Source: Nocardia sp. NBC_00403
Lineage (GTDB): Bacteria > Actinomycetota > Actinomycetes > Mycobacteriales > Mycobacteriaceae
Assembly (NCBI RefSeq): GCF_036046055.1
Contig: NZ_CP107939.1
Span: 6,882,001 to 6,946,000 of the forward strand
Reading direction: 5' to 3'
Length of the DNA stretch: 64,000 nucleotides
Of the stretch, positions 26,564-35,594 are shown one piece after another. Under the pieces are notes generated by a model. That model was not told the DNA's origin, made no database searches, and was given only the letters and a program-made list of their open reading frames with translations. Every line of letters starts with the position of its first letter. Positions within the stretch are counted from its first letter, which is position 1. A program made the position numbers and the translations under genes.

Positions 26564-27972
26564 CGCGTCACCGCTAATGCGCGCAGCGGCGAGGCGAGCG
26601 GCTCGACGGGCAGCACGCGACCGGTGGCATCGATCATGCCGAGGCCGTCCAGCCACGCCTCGAACTCCGGCGCAGGCCGCAGCCCGAGCACGCGCCGGGC
26701 ATACAGCGCGTCGTGGAAGCTCAGGCTCTGATAGCCGAGCATCACGTCGTCGGCGCCGGGCACGGCGATGACGAAGGCGCAGCCCGCCGCACCCAGCAGG
26801 GTGAGCAGGGTGTCCATGTCGTCCTGGTCGGCTTCGGCGTGGTTGGTGTAGCAGACGTCGACGCCCATGGGCAGGCCGAGGAGCTTGCCGCAGAAATGGT
26901 CTTCGAGGCCCGCCCTGATGATCTGTTTGCCGTCGTAGAGGTATTCCGGGCCGATGAAGCCGACAACCGTGTTGACCAGGAGCGGGTCCAGGTCACGTGC
27001 CACCGCATAGGCCCTGGTCTCCAAGGTCTGCTGATCGACGGGCTTGCCACCGGCGCCCAAGTGCGCACCCGCCGACAGCGCCGATCCCTGACCGGTTTCC
27101 AGGTACATCACGTTGTCGCCGACCGTGCCGCGGCCGAGCGAGCGGCCGGCCTCGTTCGCTTCGCGCAGCAGCGAGATGTTCACCCCGAAGCCCGCATTCG
27201 CACCCTCGGTGCCCGCGATCGACTGGAACACCAGATCCACCGGCGCACCGGCCTCGATCAGCCCCAGCGTGGTGGTCACATGCGACAGCACACAGGATTG
27301 GGTCGGAATATCGAAGCGTGTGCGCACCTCGTCGAGCAGATGCAGCAGATCGGCGGTCGCCTGCGGCGAATCGGTGGCGGGATTGATGCCGATCACCGCA
27401 TCACCACAGCCGAGCAGCAGCCCGTCGAGCACGGCGGCGGCGATGCCGCGGGGATCATCGGTGGGATGGTTCGGCTGCAACCGCGTGCCCAACCGCCCCG
27501 GCAGGCCGATGGTGGTGCGGAACCCCTTGGTCACCTCGACGGCGCGCGCTACCGCGATCAGATCCTGGTTGCGCATGATCTTGCTCACCGCCGCGACCAT
27601 TTCCGGCGTCAGGCCCGCCGCGACGGCCGCCAGGGTCACCGCCGCGCCGACGCGCGCCGAGACCTCGAGCAGCCAGTCCCGCAGCCCACCGACGGTGAGA
27701 TGCGAAATCGGCTGGAAGGCGGTGCGGTCGTGGGTGTCGATAATGAGCCGGGTGACCTCGTCGGACTCGTACGGCACAACGGGATCGTTCAGGAACTCCT
27801 GCAGCGGCACCTCGGCGAGCGCCCACTGGGCGGCGGCCCGCTCGGCATCGGACCCGGCCGCACAGCCCGCGAGTTCATCGCCACTGCGCAACGGGGTGGC
27901 CTTCGCGAGCAGTTCGACCAGTCCGTCGAAGACATAGGTGATGACGCCGAGTTGCTGGGTGTAGCGCGTCAT
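26560..27972 (-). CDS. eutB: Ethanolamine ammonia-lyase large subunit
   Basis: A 470-residue TIM-barrel subunit that binds ethanolamine and the cobalamin. Characteristic pieces are ISHLTVGGLRDWLLEVSARV, GLLLGCGDAVIGINPATDSP, LSHVTTTLGLIEAGAPVDLV with FQSIAGTEGANAGFGVN, and CYTNHAEADQDDMDTLLTLL. The ATG at 27972 (MTRYTQQLGVITY) overlaps the permease stop by ATGA. Length is as expected for EutB. No reactivase (eutA) or microcompartment gene is found nearby. Confidence 0.96.
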   Translation of the reverse strand: MTRYTQQLGVITYVFDGLVELLAKATPLRSGDELAGCAAGSDAERAAAQWALAEVPLQEFLNDPVVPYESDEVTRLIIDTHDRTAFQPISHLTVGGLRDWLLEVSARVGAAVTLAAVAAGLTPEMVAAVSKIMRNQDLIAVARAVEVTKGFRTTIGLPGRLGTRLQPNHPTDDPRGIAAAVLDGLLLGCGDAVIGINPATDSPQATADLLHLLDEVRTRFDIPTQSCVLSHVTTTLGLIEAGAPVDLVFQSIAGTEGANAGFGVNISLLREANEAGRSLGRGTVGDNVMYLETGQGSALSAGAHLGAGGKPVDQQTLETRAYAVARDLDPLLVNTVVGFIGPEYLYDGKQIIRAGLEDHFCGKLLGLPMGVDVCYTNHAEADQDDMDTLLTLLGAAGCAFVIAVPGADDVMLGYQSLSFHDALYARRVLGLRPAPEFEAWLDGLGMIDATGRVLPVEPLASPLRALAVTR

Positions 27973-29390
27973 TCGAGTTCCGCTTCCGCGCGGGCCAGCA
28001 TGGCGAACTCCTCGTCCGGCGAGTTCGCCACCAGCCGGTGGCGGCTGTAGAGAGCGAAATAGAGCAGGAAAGCGACGAACGCGGCCAGCGTCCACGATGC
28101 GGCCACCGGATCGACGAGGAAGGTGGCAATCACGGCGGCGCAGGCGATCACGAGCGCGAACGCGGTGGTGACGATGCCACCCGGGGTGCGGTATGGCCGT
28201 GGCATGTTCGGCTCGCGGACCCGCAATACGATGTGGCTGACCATCATCAGCACGTAACTCACCGCCGCGCCGAAGACAGCCATGTTCAGCAGCATCGCAC
28301 CCTCGCCGGTCAACGACAGCGCGAAACCGATGGCGCCGGGCACGATCAGCGCAAGCACCGGGGCCTTGCGGTTGTTGGTGACCGACAGGCCGGTCGGCAG
28401 GTAGCCCGCCCGCGAGAGCGCGAAGGTCTGGCGCGAGTAGGCGTACACGATGGAGAAGAAGCTGGCCACCAGGCCCGCGAGCCCGATGTAGTTCACCAGC
28501 TTGGCGGTCGATCCGTCGCCGAGCGCCTCGACAAGCGGGTTACCGGAGGTCGAAATCGCTTGGGCGCCAAGAGCTCCGGTGGCAAGGATAAGCACGGCCG
28601 CGCCGGTGACGATCAGCACCAGCATGCTGATGATGATGCCCTTCGGCACGTTCTTTTCCGGTTCGCGCGCCTCCTCGGCGGCCAGCGGCACACCCTCGAC
28701 AGCCAGAAAGAACCAGATCGCGAACGGAATGGCGGCCCAGATGCCGAACACACCGAACGGCAGGAACGACGAGCTGCCCGCGGCATTCGGATCAGCCGGA
28801 ATATCGGTCAGGTTGCCCGCGTCGAAAAGTCCCCATGCCGACACCGCGAACACCGCGAGACCGACCAGCGCGATGGCGGTGATGACGAACATCGCCTTGA
28901 GCGCCTCGCCCGCACCCGTCAGATGCACGCCGATGAAGAGCGCATACACGGCCAGATACACCCACCAGCCGTCGGTGATACCGAACAGATTCAGCGATTC
29001 GATGTATGCGCCGATGAAGGTGGCAATGGCGGCGGGCGCGATCGCGTATTCCAGCAGGACCGCAGTGCCGGTGGCGAAGCCGCCCCACGGACCGAGCGCA
29101 CGCCGGGCGAAGGTGTAGCCCCCGCCCGCGGTCGGCAGGGCCGCCGACAGCTCGGCCATGCCGAGCACCACCGCCAGATACATGCCCGCGATCACGACAG
29201 TGGCGATGAGCAAGCCGCCGAAGCCCCCCTGTGCGATCCCGAAGTTCCAGCCGGAGTAGTCGCCGGAGATCACATAGCTCACCCCGAGCCCCGCGAGCAG
29301 CACCCACCCCGCCGTGCCGGAGCGCAACGTCCGCTTGGCCAGATAGTCGTCGCCGATCAGGCTGCCGACCTTCCCCTCATCGATCGTCAT
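27969..29390 (-). CDS. Ethanolamine permease, APC superfamily
   Basis: A 473-residue inner-membrane carrier with about twelve helices, starting GWVLLAGLGVSYVISGDYSG, typical of the EutP/Eat ethanolamine permeases. A central AIPFAIWFFLAVEGVPLAAE segment is also characteristic. It is the first gene of the operon with eutB and eutC (ATGA overlaps at both junctions), which fixes its likely substrate as ethanolamine. The ATG at 29390 follows AGGAGT. The frame is open upstream but lacks family sequence. Confidence 0.92.
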   Translation of the reverse strand: MTIDEGKVGSLIGDDYLAKRTLRSGTAGWVLLAGLGVSYVISGDYSGWNFGIAQGGFGGLLIATVVIAGMYLAVVLGMAELSAALPTAGGGYTFARRALGPWGGFATGTAVLLEYAIAPAAIATFIGAYIESLNLFGITDGWWVYLAVYALFIGVHLTGAGEALKAMFVITAIALVGLAVFAVSAWGLFDAGNLTDIPADPNAAGSSSFLPFGVFGIWAAIPFAIWFFLAVEGVPLAAEEAREPEKNVPKGIIISMLVLIVTGAAVLILATGALGAQAISTSGNPLVEALGDGSTAKLVNYIGLAGLVASFFSIVYAYSRQTFALSRAGYLPTGLSVTNNRKAPVLALIVPGAIGFALSLTGEGAMLLNMAVFGAAVSYVLMMVSHIVLRVREPNMPRPYRTPGGIVTTAFALVIACAAVIATFLVDPVAASWTLAAFVAFLLYFALYSRHRLVANSPDEEFAMLARAEAELE

Positions 29391-29541
29391 GTTTGCTGCA
29401 CACTCCTCATCCACCGGCCCACGCGGTCGGTGGCCCAATTCTGGGATGGGCATGTTGCGCGGAGGTGACCGGACGTTACGAGCGAACCGCCAGGTCAGGT
29501 GACCCCGGGCACACCGAGGGCGGATCGGGCGACACGACCGG

Positions 29542-30327
29542 GTGGCGCACGGCACACTGCATAACGTGGTTGCTCCCACTTCGCGCCGGCCTCGGGCACC
29601 CTGGACACACACCGTCGATCTCGGCACGGAGGTGCGCGCCGCATGGGCTTGGGTACGCCGCCCCGGCCTGCTGCGCCGGATTCCTCCGGCGGTGCGTCAT
29701 CACCTCTCCGCCGCACCCGCGAGCACCGCTTATGCGTTCACCCTCTTCGTGACCTGGTGGACCCTGCGCGGCGTCGGCGGGTCGGTCGAGCGCAGGCTGA
29801 TCTTCTCGGCCTCGACCAACCTCTACAACATGCAGCACAACCCGATTCAGGTGTTGGTCGCCTCCGCATTCTGGACCGAGGGCGAGTTCCCGTGGGTGAC
29901 CATTGCCGAGTTCCTGCTGCTGATGGCCGCCGCGGAACGCTGGCTCGGCACCGGACGCTGGATCCTGCTGTTCGCGACCGGGCACATCGGGGCGACCTTG
30001 CTGACCGTGACCGCGATCGACCGTCTCATCACCCGCGGCATCATTCCGACAAGGGTCGCAGTGGCCGCGGATGTCGGCACCAGCTACGGATTCACCGCAG
30101 TGCTGGCCGCGATGGCGTTCCTCTTCCGCGGCAAGGTCCGGGTGGCGTGGATCGGCCTCATCCTCGTCTCGCTCGCCGCCGCCCTGGTCGTCGGCCCGAC
30201 ATTCACCGACTACGGCCACCTCTGCGCGGCACTGATCGGACTGCTTGTCGGCATGGTCGCGAGCACGTTCTGGCGACGTCTGGAACGAGTGCGCAACCGG
30301 TCGGACGAGGTGGATCAGGAGGTGTGA
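29542..30327 (+). CDS. Rhomboid-like integral membrane protein
   Basis: A 261-residue protein with about six hydrophobic helices after a basic N-terminus. Helix 4 contains DVGTSYGFTAVLAAMAF, giving a G-x-S-x-G-like serine, and the last helix has YGHLCAALIGLLVGMV with a histidine, the placement expected for a rhomboid Ser-His dyad. Whether it is an active protease is uncertain, since the usual GASG motif is altered. The GTG start at 29542 is probable but not certain. It is convergent with the antiporter gene, the two stops touching. Confidence 0.78.
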   Translation: MAHGTLHNVVAPTSRRPRAPWTHTVDLGTEVRAAWAWVRRPGLLRRIPPAVRHHLSAAPASTAYAFTLFVTWWTLRGVGGSVERRLIFSASTNLYNMQHNPIQVLVASAFWTEGEFPWVTIAEFLLLMAAAERWLGTGRWILLFATGHIGATLLTVTAIDRLITRGIIPTRVAVAADVGTSYGFTAVLAAMAFLFRGKVRVAWIGLILVSLAAALVVGPTFTDYGHLCAALIGLLVGMVASTFWRRLERVRNRSDEVDQEV

Positions 30328-31509
30328 TCAGGCCGTGGCCGGTGGCGCGACGCGACGCTGCACCAGTCCGATAACGGGTTCGACCACGCGCGCCGCGATC
30401 GGGCCGAGCACCGCCATCAGCAGCACATACGCCGAGGCGAGCGCGGCGAGGTCGCCGTCGACCCCGCCCATGGTGACCGCCAGTCCCGCGATGACGATGG
30501 AGAATTCACCGCGTGCGACCAGTGCCGCGCCCGTCCGTGCACGGCCCATCCTTCGGATGCCCTGCCTGCTGGCGGCCCACCACCCGGTGGCGATCTTGGT
30601 CAGCATGGTGATGACGGCGAGCGCGATGGCCCAGCCGAGGACAGGCGGGATGGCCTGCGGATCGGTGCCGAGCCCGAAAGCCACGAAGAAGATGGCCGCG
30701 AAGAGGTCCCGGATCGGTTCCAGCAGTTTCGTCGCCTCGTGCGCGGTCGAACCGGAGATCGCGATACCGAGCAGGAACGCGCCGACCGCCGCAGAGACGT
30801 TCAATGCGGAGGCCGCCCCTGCCACCAGCAATGCGGCGCCCAGCAGCTTCAGCAGGAACACCTCGCGGTCGGAGCTGTCGACGACCGCCGACACGATGCG
30901 GCCGTAACGCAGCGCGACAACGAGCACCACCGTCACTGTCACCAGCGCGATGGCCAGTGCCTTCAACCCGCTGAAGAAGCTGAGACCCGCCAGAATCGTG
31001 GTGAGCAACGGCAGATACATCGCCATCGCGAGATCTTCGAACACCAGAATCGACAGGATCACCGGAGTTTCCCGGTTGCCGAGCCGTCCGAGATCGTTGA
31101 GCACCTTGGCGACGATCCCCGAGGACGAGATGTAGGTGACCCCCGCCATGGTGATCGCACCGTTCACGCCCCAGCCGAGCACTACCGCCACCACAGCGCC
31201 GGGGGTCGCGTTCAAGACGATGTCGAGCAGACCCGCGGCCCAGGAGCGCCGCAAACCGGTCACCAGCTCCGGCGCGGTGTACTCGAGACCGAGGAGCAGC
31301 AACAGCAGAACAACGCCGATTTCGCTGGCGAGACGGCCGAATTCGTTGGCCGCACCGAGTTCTATCAAGCCACCTTGGCCGAACGCCAGCCCGCCTAAGA
31401 GGTACAGCGGGATCGGCGACATGCCGAAACGGCCTGCGACTCTGCCCAGCATGCCAAGGACGAAAAGCACAGCCCCGAGCTCGAGTAGTGCGAGCGCGGT
31501 TTCCGTCAC
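30328..31509 (-). CDS. CPA2-family cation:proton antiporter (KhtU/KefB-like)
   Basis: A 393-residue membrane protein with about twelve helices of the Na+/H+ exchanger fold. LVFEDLAMAMYLPLL carries the conserved E-D pair of CPA2 antiporters, ISSSGIVAKVLNDLGRL is the preceding family segment, and RTGAALVARGEFSIVIAGL follows near the C-terminus. There is no C-terminal TrkA-N domain, unlike KefB/KefC. The regulatory domain is instead supplied by the upstream gene, whose stop is four bases before this GTG start. That fits KhtT-KhtU-type K+(NH4+)/H+ antiport systems. Confidence 0.88.
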   Translation of the reverse strand: MTETALALLELGAVLFVLGMLGRVAGRFGMSPIPLYLLGGLAFGQGGLIELGAANEFGRLASEIGVVLLLLLLGLEYTAPELVTGLRRSWAAGLLDIVLNATPGAVVAVVLGWGVNGAITMAGVTYISSSGIVAKVLNDLGRLGNRETPVILSILVFEDLAMAMYLPLLTTILAGLSFFSGLKALAIALVTVTVVLVVALRYGRIVSAVVDSSDREVFLLKLLGAALLVAGAASALNVSAAVGAFLLGIAISGSTAHEATKLLEPIRDLFAAIFFVAFGLGTDPQAIPPVLGWAIALAVITMLTKIATGWWAASRQGIRRMGRARTGAALVARGEFSIVIAGLAVTMGGVDGDLAALASAYVLLMAVLGPIAARVVEPVIGLVQRRVAPPATA

Positions 31510-31513
31510 GGGC

Positions 31514-31996
31514 TCACCCGTGCGTAAGAATTTTGGCGGCCGCGTCCAGACCGTCGGGCGTCCCGACGACTACGAGCAGGTCATCGACGGCGAAGGTGAA
31601 ATCGGGACCGGGTGAGGGGTGCAGCTGGCCCGCACGCATCACCGCGACGATCGATGTCTTGGTCCGCGTGCGCATTCCGGTCTCGCCGAGGGTGCGGCCC
31701 TCGTACGGCGAATCCTCGCCGATGGGCAGCTGTCTGGTGGTGATGCCCGGCAGATCCCGATGATCCTCGCGCAGCTTCGCGACCAACTGGGGTGCGCCGA
31801 GCAGGTTCGCCAGGACGGCGGCCTCATCGGCGGTCAGCGGAATCTGGGCGGCACAAGCATCGGGATCGTCCAGTTTGGACACGATGAGATCGATGCCGCC
31901 GTCACGGTGGTCGACCACGCCGATTCGGCGACCCGAGCGCGCCGAGAAATCCTTGCGGACCCCGATCCCGGGAAGAGCGGTGACATCGACATTCAC
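31514..31996 (-). CDS. KhtT-like regulatory protein with TrkA-C domain
   Basis: A 160-residue cytoplasmic protein. The N-terminal half begins VNVDVTALPGIGVRKDFSAR, typical of KhtT/YhaT-like subunits. The C-terminal half is a TrkA-C (RCK-C) domain: LGETGMRTRTKTSIVAVMR, then DLLVVVGTPDGLDAAAKIL. It would bind a nucleotide and gate the antiporter encoded just downstream. The GTG at 31996 is the natural start, as the longer open frame has no family sequence. An iron-box-like sequence lies 35-50 bases upstream. Confidence 0.85.
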   Translation of the reverse strand: MNVDVTALPGIGVRKDFSARSGRRIGVVDHRDGGIDLIVSKLDDPDACAAQIPLTADEAAVLANLLGAPQLVAKLREDHRDLPGITTRQLPIGEDSPYEGRTLGETGMRTRTKTSIVAVMRAGQLHPSPGPDFTFAVDDLLVVVGTPDGLDAAAKILTHG

Positions 31997-32040
31997 ACTA
32001 TCCACCCTAGCGCTCGAGTACGACACACATTCAGGTGAGG

Positions 32041-32736
32041 CTAACTGCCGACGAGTCCACCGATCGCACCGCGCGCGAGCACGATTCCGGCGATGGCCAG
32101 CGTCCAGCCGGTCGCGCTGTCGGCGTACCTGCTCAGGAAGTTGTCGATCCGGACGAGCAGCGGCTCGATCCTGCTGTGCCACATCGTCCGTGCGGCGATC
32201 AGCACCAGCGCCGGCCCGGCCATCACCACGCAGTAACCGGCCAGCAATGTCACCGAAGAGACGATCGACAGGTGACTGGTCGCCAACAGACCGATGGCGG
32301 CCAGGTAGGGCACCATCGAGAACACCTCCAGCGTCCCCGCGCTCAGCGCGAGCACCGCGAGCCCGGCCGCGGAAGACTGCGATGCCAGTACCCGGGTGCG
32401 CCACGCGGCGGTCCGATCCAGCTCTCCACGCGCTCGGCGCTTGGTGGAGTCGAATCGCCACGAGACCGCGAACAGCGCGACGCCGAGCGCCAGTTGTGGT
32501 ACCAGCAGCCACGGGCTGCGCGCGGCGTCGCGGAAACGCTCCAGACCCGAATCCAGGACGAACAGGCCGAGCACACCGACGAGGAAATAGAAGGCCGTGA
32601 TCGCAGCCAGATAGACCAGCATTCGGCGGGCAGGTGGGCGCTGCGTCGCAAGCAGCAACCACACGGGGACGATCAGCGTGCCGATGCTGGTGCTGTCCAC
32701 CAGGGCAAGTCCGATCAGGGCGAGTATCAGTGTCAC
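32041..32736 (-). CDS. GAP (Sap-like) family membrane protein
   Basis: A 231-residue membrane protein with about six helices, beginning with LILALIGLALVDSTSIGTLI. It belongs to the GAP/Sap family, which includes mycobacterial proteins that help move glycolipids (GPL, sulfolipid) to the envelope. The cytoplasmic loop between helices 3 and 4 is basic (RRARGELDRTAAWRTRV). No lipid-synthesis genes adjoin, so the cargo is unknown. The GTG at 32736 follows GAGGGAGT. It is divergent from the two-component genes. Confidence 0.83.
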   Translation of the reverse strand: MTLILALIGLALVDSTSIGTLIVPVWLLLATQRPPARRMLVYLAAITAFYFLVGVLGLFVLDSGLERFRDAARSPWLLVPQLALGVALFAVSWRFDSTKRRARGELDRTAAWRTRVLASQSSAAGLAVLALSAGTLEVFSMVPYLAAIGLLATSHLSIVSSVTLLAGYCVVMAGPALVLIAARTMWHSRIEPLLVRIDNFLSRYADSATGWTLAIAGIVLARGAIGGLVGS

Positions 32737-32845
32737 CGACCGAGACTCCCTCGTGTTGGGCGGCGTCGGCGTCGGCCGTCGGACCGACGACCGCTCATCA
32801 CTTCGGTGGACCTGCGCGCGCGGCTCGGTGTGCTGTGATGGGGAC

Positions 32846-34051
32846 GTGAGGAGGCAGTGGTCGGCGTTGTCGGCGATGGTGCAGGACGCGCTGATCGCCG
32901 GCTTCGTGTTCGCCTTCGGCGCGACGCTGTATGTCGCAGGGCTGTATCCGATGACCTCCGACAGTATCGATCCGTCGCTGACGGTGCGTTTCGGCGTGCT
33001 CGCGCTGATGTGCGCGGTGTCGCTGCTGCGCCGCAGGACCCCGTTGTGGGCTCTGGCCCTCGGACTCGTGCCGCTCGGCATCGACCTGTGGCTCGGTGCG
33101 ACGGTGCCGATCTGGATCATGTATTCGGATCTGATCTATGCCGCCGTCCTGTACGCACCGCCCGCGCGGTCCCGGTTCGTGGTGGCGGCGGGCGCGGTGC
33201 TGTCGGCGGTGGCGGCGGTGCTCGCCTTGGTGCTCACCGGCGACTGGCGCGTGATGGCGTTGGCGATCACCGCGGCGGTCGCCTTCATCGGCACCTCGAT
33301 CTGGTGGGCGCTGTCGGTGCGGCACCACCGGGAGATCGCCGGTGCCGAACGCGCACGCGCGCAAGCACTTTCTCTGGTCGCCGAGCTGGACCGGCGGGCG
33401 GCGATCGCCGACGAGCGCAAGACGATGGCGCGCGACCTCCACGATGTGATCGCGGGCCACCTCTCGGCGATCGCCATCCAATCCGAAGCGGCGCTCGGTG
33501 TGTTGTCCCGCCAGGAATCGGCCGACCCGGCGGTGACCGGCATCGTCGGCTCGATCCGGTCCAACAGCGTCAGCGCATTGCAGGAGATGCGGACCATGAT
33601 CGGGCTGCTGCGCCGCGACGACGGCGCCGAGGACGATCCGGCCGCGCCGCGGCGGCTCGCGCAGCTGCCGATCCTGGTCGACGCGGCCCACGCGGCCGGG
33701 ATCACCGTGCGGGTGGCCTCGGACATCGACGGTGTCGAACTGCCGAGCGCAGTCGACCAGGCCGCCTACCGTATCGTCCAGGAAGCGCTCACCAACGCGA
33801 TGAAACACGCACCGGGACAAGCGGTCGACATCGAGGTGTCCGTCGAGGCGACGACAGTGGCTGTGCTGGTGCGCAATCAGGTCAGATCGACGCCGCGGCA
33901 GCAGTCCGAGGACCCGGAGGCGGGGCGCGGCCTGGTGAATATGCGTGAGCGCGCCGCCGCACTCGGCGGCAGCTTCACCGCAGGACCGGCTACCTCGGGT
34001 TGGGAAGTGCTTGCCCGACTACCGATTTCGATCACCAAGGAGACATCGTGA
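32846..34051 (+). CDS. NarL-type sensor histidine kinase
   Basis: A 401-residue membrane kinase. Five or so hydrophobic helices fill residues 15-155 with almost no extracytoplasmic loop, so it probably senses a membrane signal. A short coiled coil leads to the HisKA_3 dimerisation motif ERKTMARDLHDVIAGHLSAI with the phospho-acceptor H199. The ATPase domain has the N-box EALTNAMKHAPG and G-box GRGLVNMRERAAALGG. The GTG at 32846 is preceded by GATGGGGA. Its stop overlaps the regulator start (GTGA). Confidence 0.92.
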   Translation: MRRQWSALSAMVQDALIAGFVFAFGATLYVAGLYPMTSDSIDPSLTVRFGVLALMCAVSLLRRRTPLWALALGLVPLGIDLWLGATVPIWIMYSDLIYAAVLYAPPARSRFVVAAGAVLSAVAAVLALVLTGDWRVMALAITAAVAFIGTSIWWALSVRHHREIAGAERARAQALSLVAELDRRAAIADERKTMARDLHDVIAGHLSAIAIQSEAALGVLSRQESADPAVTGIVGSIRSNSVSALQEMRTMIGLLRRDDGAEDDPAAPRRLAQLPILVDAAHAAGITVRVASDIDGVELPSAVDQAAYRIVQEALTNAMKHAPGQAVDIEVSVEATTVAVLVRNQVRSTPRQQSEDPEAGRGLVNMRERAAALGGSFTAGPATSGWEVLARLPISITKETS

Positions 34052-34695
34052 CGATTCGGGTGCTGATCGCCGACGACCACGGCGCGATCCGGGCCGGCCT
34101 GCGGATGATCCTCGACGCCACCGCGGACATCGAGGTGGTCGGCGAGGCCGCAGACGGGGATATCGCTGTGGCACAGGCGAAAGCGCTGCGCCCGGATGTG
34201 GTGCTGATGGATGTGCGAATGCCCGGAGTCGACGGCATCACCGCCACCGGCCGGATCACCGCCGACGCACTGGCCAAGGTGCTCATCCTGACCACCTTCG
34301 ATCTCGACGAGTACGTCTTCCGAACGTTGCGAGCTGGCGCCTCGGGGTTCGTGCTCAAATCCGCGTCGGGACAATCGCTGGTGGACTCCGTGCGCGCGGT
34401 GGCCGCGGGCGATGGCGTGCTCGCGCCGGAGGTGACCGCGGCGGTGATCAACGCCTTCGCCACGACGATCCCGGAGGACACCGAGCCCGCGCCCCAGGGG
34501 TTCGCCGATCTCACCGAACGCGAACGCGAGGTGCTCGACTGTCTCGGCGAGGGGCTGACCAACGCGCAGATCGCCACCCGACTGTTCATCGGCGAGACGA
34601 CCGTGAAGACGCATGTCTCGCGGGTACTCACCAAACTCGGTGTGCGGTCCAGGGTTCAGGCTGCGATCCTGGCCAGGGAAGCCAAGGATCGGTAG
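34048..34695 (+). CDS. NarL/FixJ-family response regulator
   Basis: A 215-residue DNA-binding regulator. The receiver domain has the acidic pair D9-D10 and phospho-acceptor D55 (VVLMDVRMPG). The conserved Thr is in LILTTFD and the Lys in FVLKSASG. The C-terminal LuxR-type HTH is LTEREREVLDCLGEGLTNAQ with TTVKTHVSRVLTKLG. It is translationally coupled to the kinase. The divergent GAP-family gene is a candidate target. The stop abuts that of the convergent DUF952 gene. Confidence 0.94.
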   Translation: MTIRVLIADDHGAIRAGLRMILDATADIEVVGEAADGDIAVAQAKALRPDVVLMDVRMPGVDGITATGRITADALAKVLILTTFDLDEYVFRTLRAGASGFVLKSASGQSLVDSVRAVAAGDGVLAPEVTAAVINAFATTIPEDTEPAPQGFADLTEREREVLDCLGEGLTNAQIATRLFIGETTVKTHVSRVLTKLGVRSRVQAAILAREAKDR

Positions 34696-35055
34696 TCAGC
34701 GATCCAGTGGGGCGAAGGTGCCGTCGGGGCCGGGCAGGTACTCGACGACGGCGGTGACCGCGCCTGCGGGCAGCGGACCGTAGAGATGCGGGAACAGCAT
34801 GGACTCCGGGTCACTCGGCACACCCGGCTCCCACTTCACCGGCGCGCCGACCCGCGCCGGGTCGATGCGTAGTAGCACCAGATCCTGGCGACCCGCGAAC
34901 AGCCGATTGGCGGGCAGGTGTGCCTGCTGCGGCGCGGACAGGTGGATGAACCCGACCTCGTCGAGCGAAGCCGGCCGGTGCTCGCCGGTCTGGCGCGTGG
35001 TCAGCCACTCCGACAGAGTGCAAATGTGAACGAGAGTGTGAGTGTCGTGGATCAC
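34696..35055 (-). CDS. DUF952 family protein
   Basis: A 119-residue protein of the DUF952 family. Conserved pieces are EVGFIHLSAPQQAHLPANRL, LVLLRIDPARVGAPVKWEPG and FPHLYGPLPAGAVTAVVEY. The fold is thought to resemble ADP-ribosyltransferases of the RNA 2'-phosphotransferase type, but no activity is known. The GTG at 35055 (VIHDTHTLVHICT) follows CGGGAG. A longer frame to 35196 lacks family sequence. Confidence 0.85.
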   Translation of the reverse strand: MIHDTHTLVHICTLSEWLTTRQTGEHRPASLDEVGFIHLSAPQQAHLPANRLFAGRQDLVLLRIDPARVGAPVKWEPGVPSDPESMLFPHLYGPLPAGAVTAVVEYLPGPDGTFAPLDR

Positions 35056-35328
35056 GGGTAATCTCCCGGTAGACAACTGGATAGGCCTGTTCGTGATCGT
35101 GATCGCGTGGGGTTCGGTACGTGACCAGTGATGTTCGCCTTTAGCGAAATCCCAGGTCGTGTTACAGAAAACACACAGAATCACTTCCGGGAACAAAGCC
35201 CCCGTCCCGAACGTCTGACAGAGTAGTCATACCCCTGCTGGGAAGTAGCGGTAGCGAGCCCGCGGAGTGACCACGGGCCCCACACCAGGTGAACGGACTG
35301 TAGTGCCGGGAGCCAGGACGGAGGAGTC

Positions 35329-35523
35329 ATGCCAGGAACCCTGACAAGCACCCCACTGACCGCGGTCGATCGTTGCGACCGCTGCGGGGCGGCTGCACGA
35401 GTGCGTGCCGTACTGCCCGCAGGTGGCGAGTTGCTCTTCTGCCAGCACCACGCGAACGAACACATGGATCGACTGCGTGAGCTCGAAGCCGTGATCGATA
35501 CGGAATCGGCTCCCGCCCTGTAA
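35329..35523 (+). CDS. Small zinc-ribbon protein (DUF7455-type)
   Basis: A 64-residue protein, MPGTLTSTPLTAVDRCDRCG followed by LPAGGELLFCQHHANEH. One C-x2-C pair and a later C-x-H-H make a likely single zinc site. It resembles short actinobacterial proteins annotated DUF7455, often encoded near sigma genes. GGAGG is seven bases before the ATG. A possible ECF-type promoter lies 115-140 bases upstream. Its role is unknown. Confidence 0.8.
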   Translation: MPGTLTSTPLTAVDRCDRCGAAARVRAVLPAGGELLFCQHHANEHMDRLRELEAVIDTESAPAL

Positions 35524-35594
35524 CCCGTCCAGTTTCGCGTCCCGACACAACAGCATCGAACAACAGAACATCGCGAATACCAGCAGCGGGCGAC

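Noticed and set aside
26713..29468. Long plus-strand frames opposite eutB and the permease
   Set aside because: Compositionally odd (Arg/His/Gln-rich) and wholly antisense to well-supported genes.
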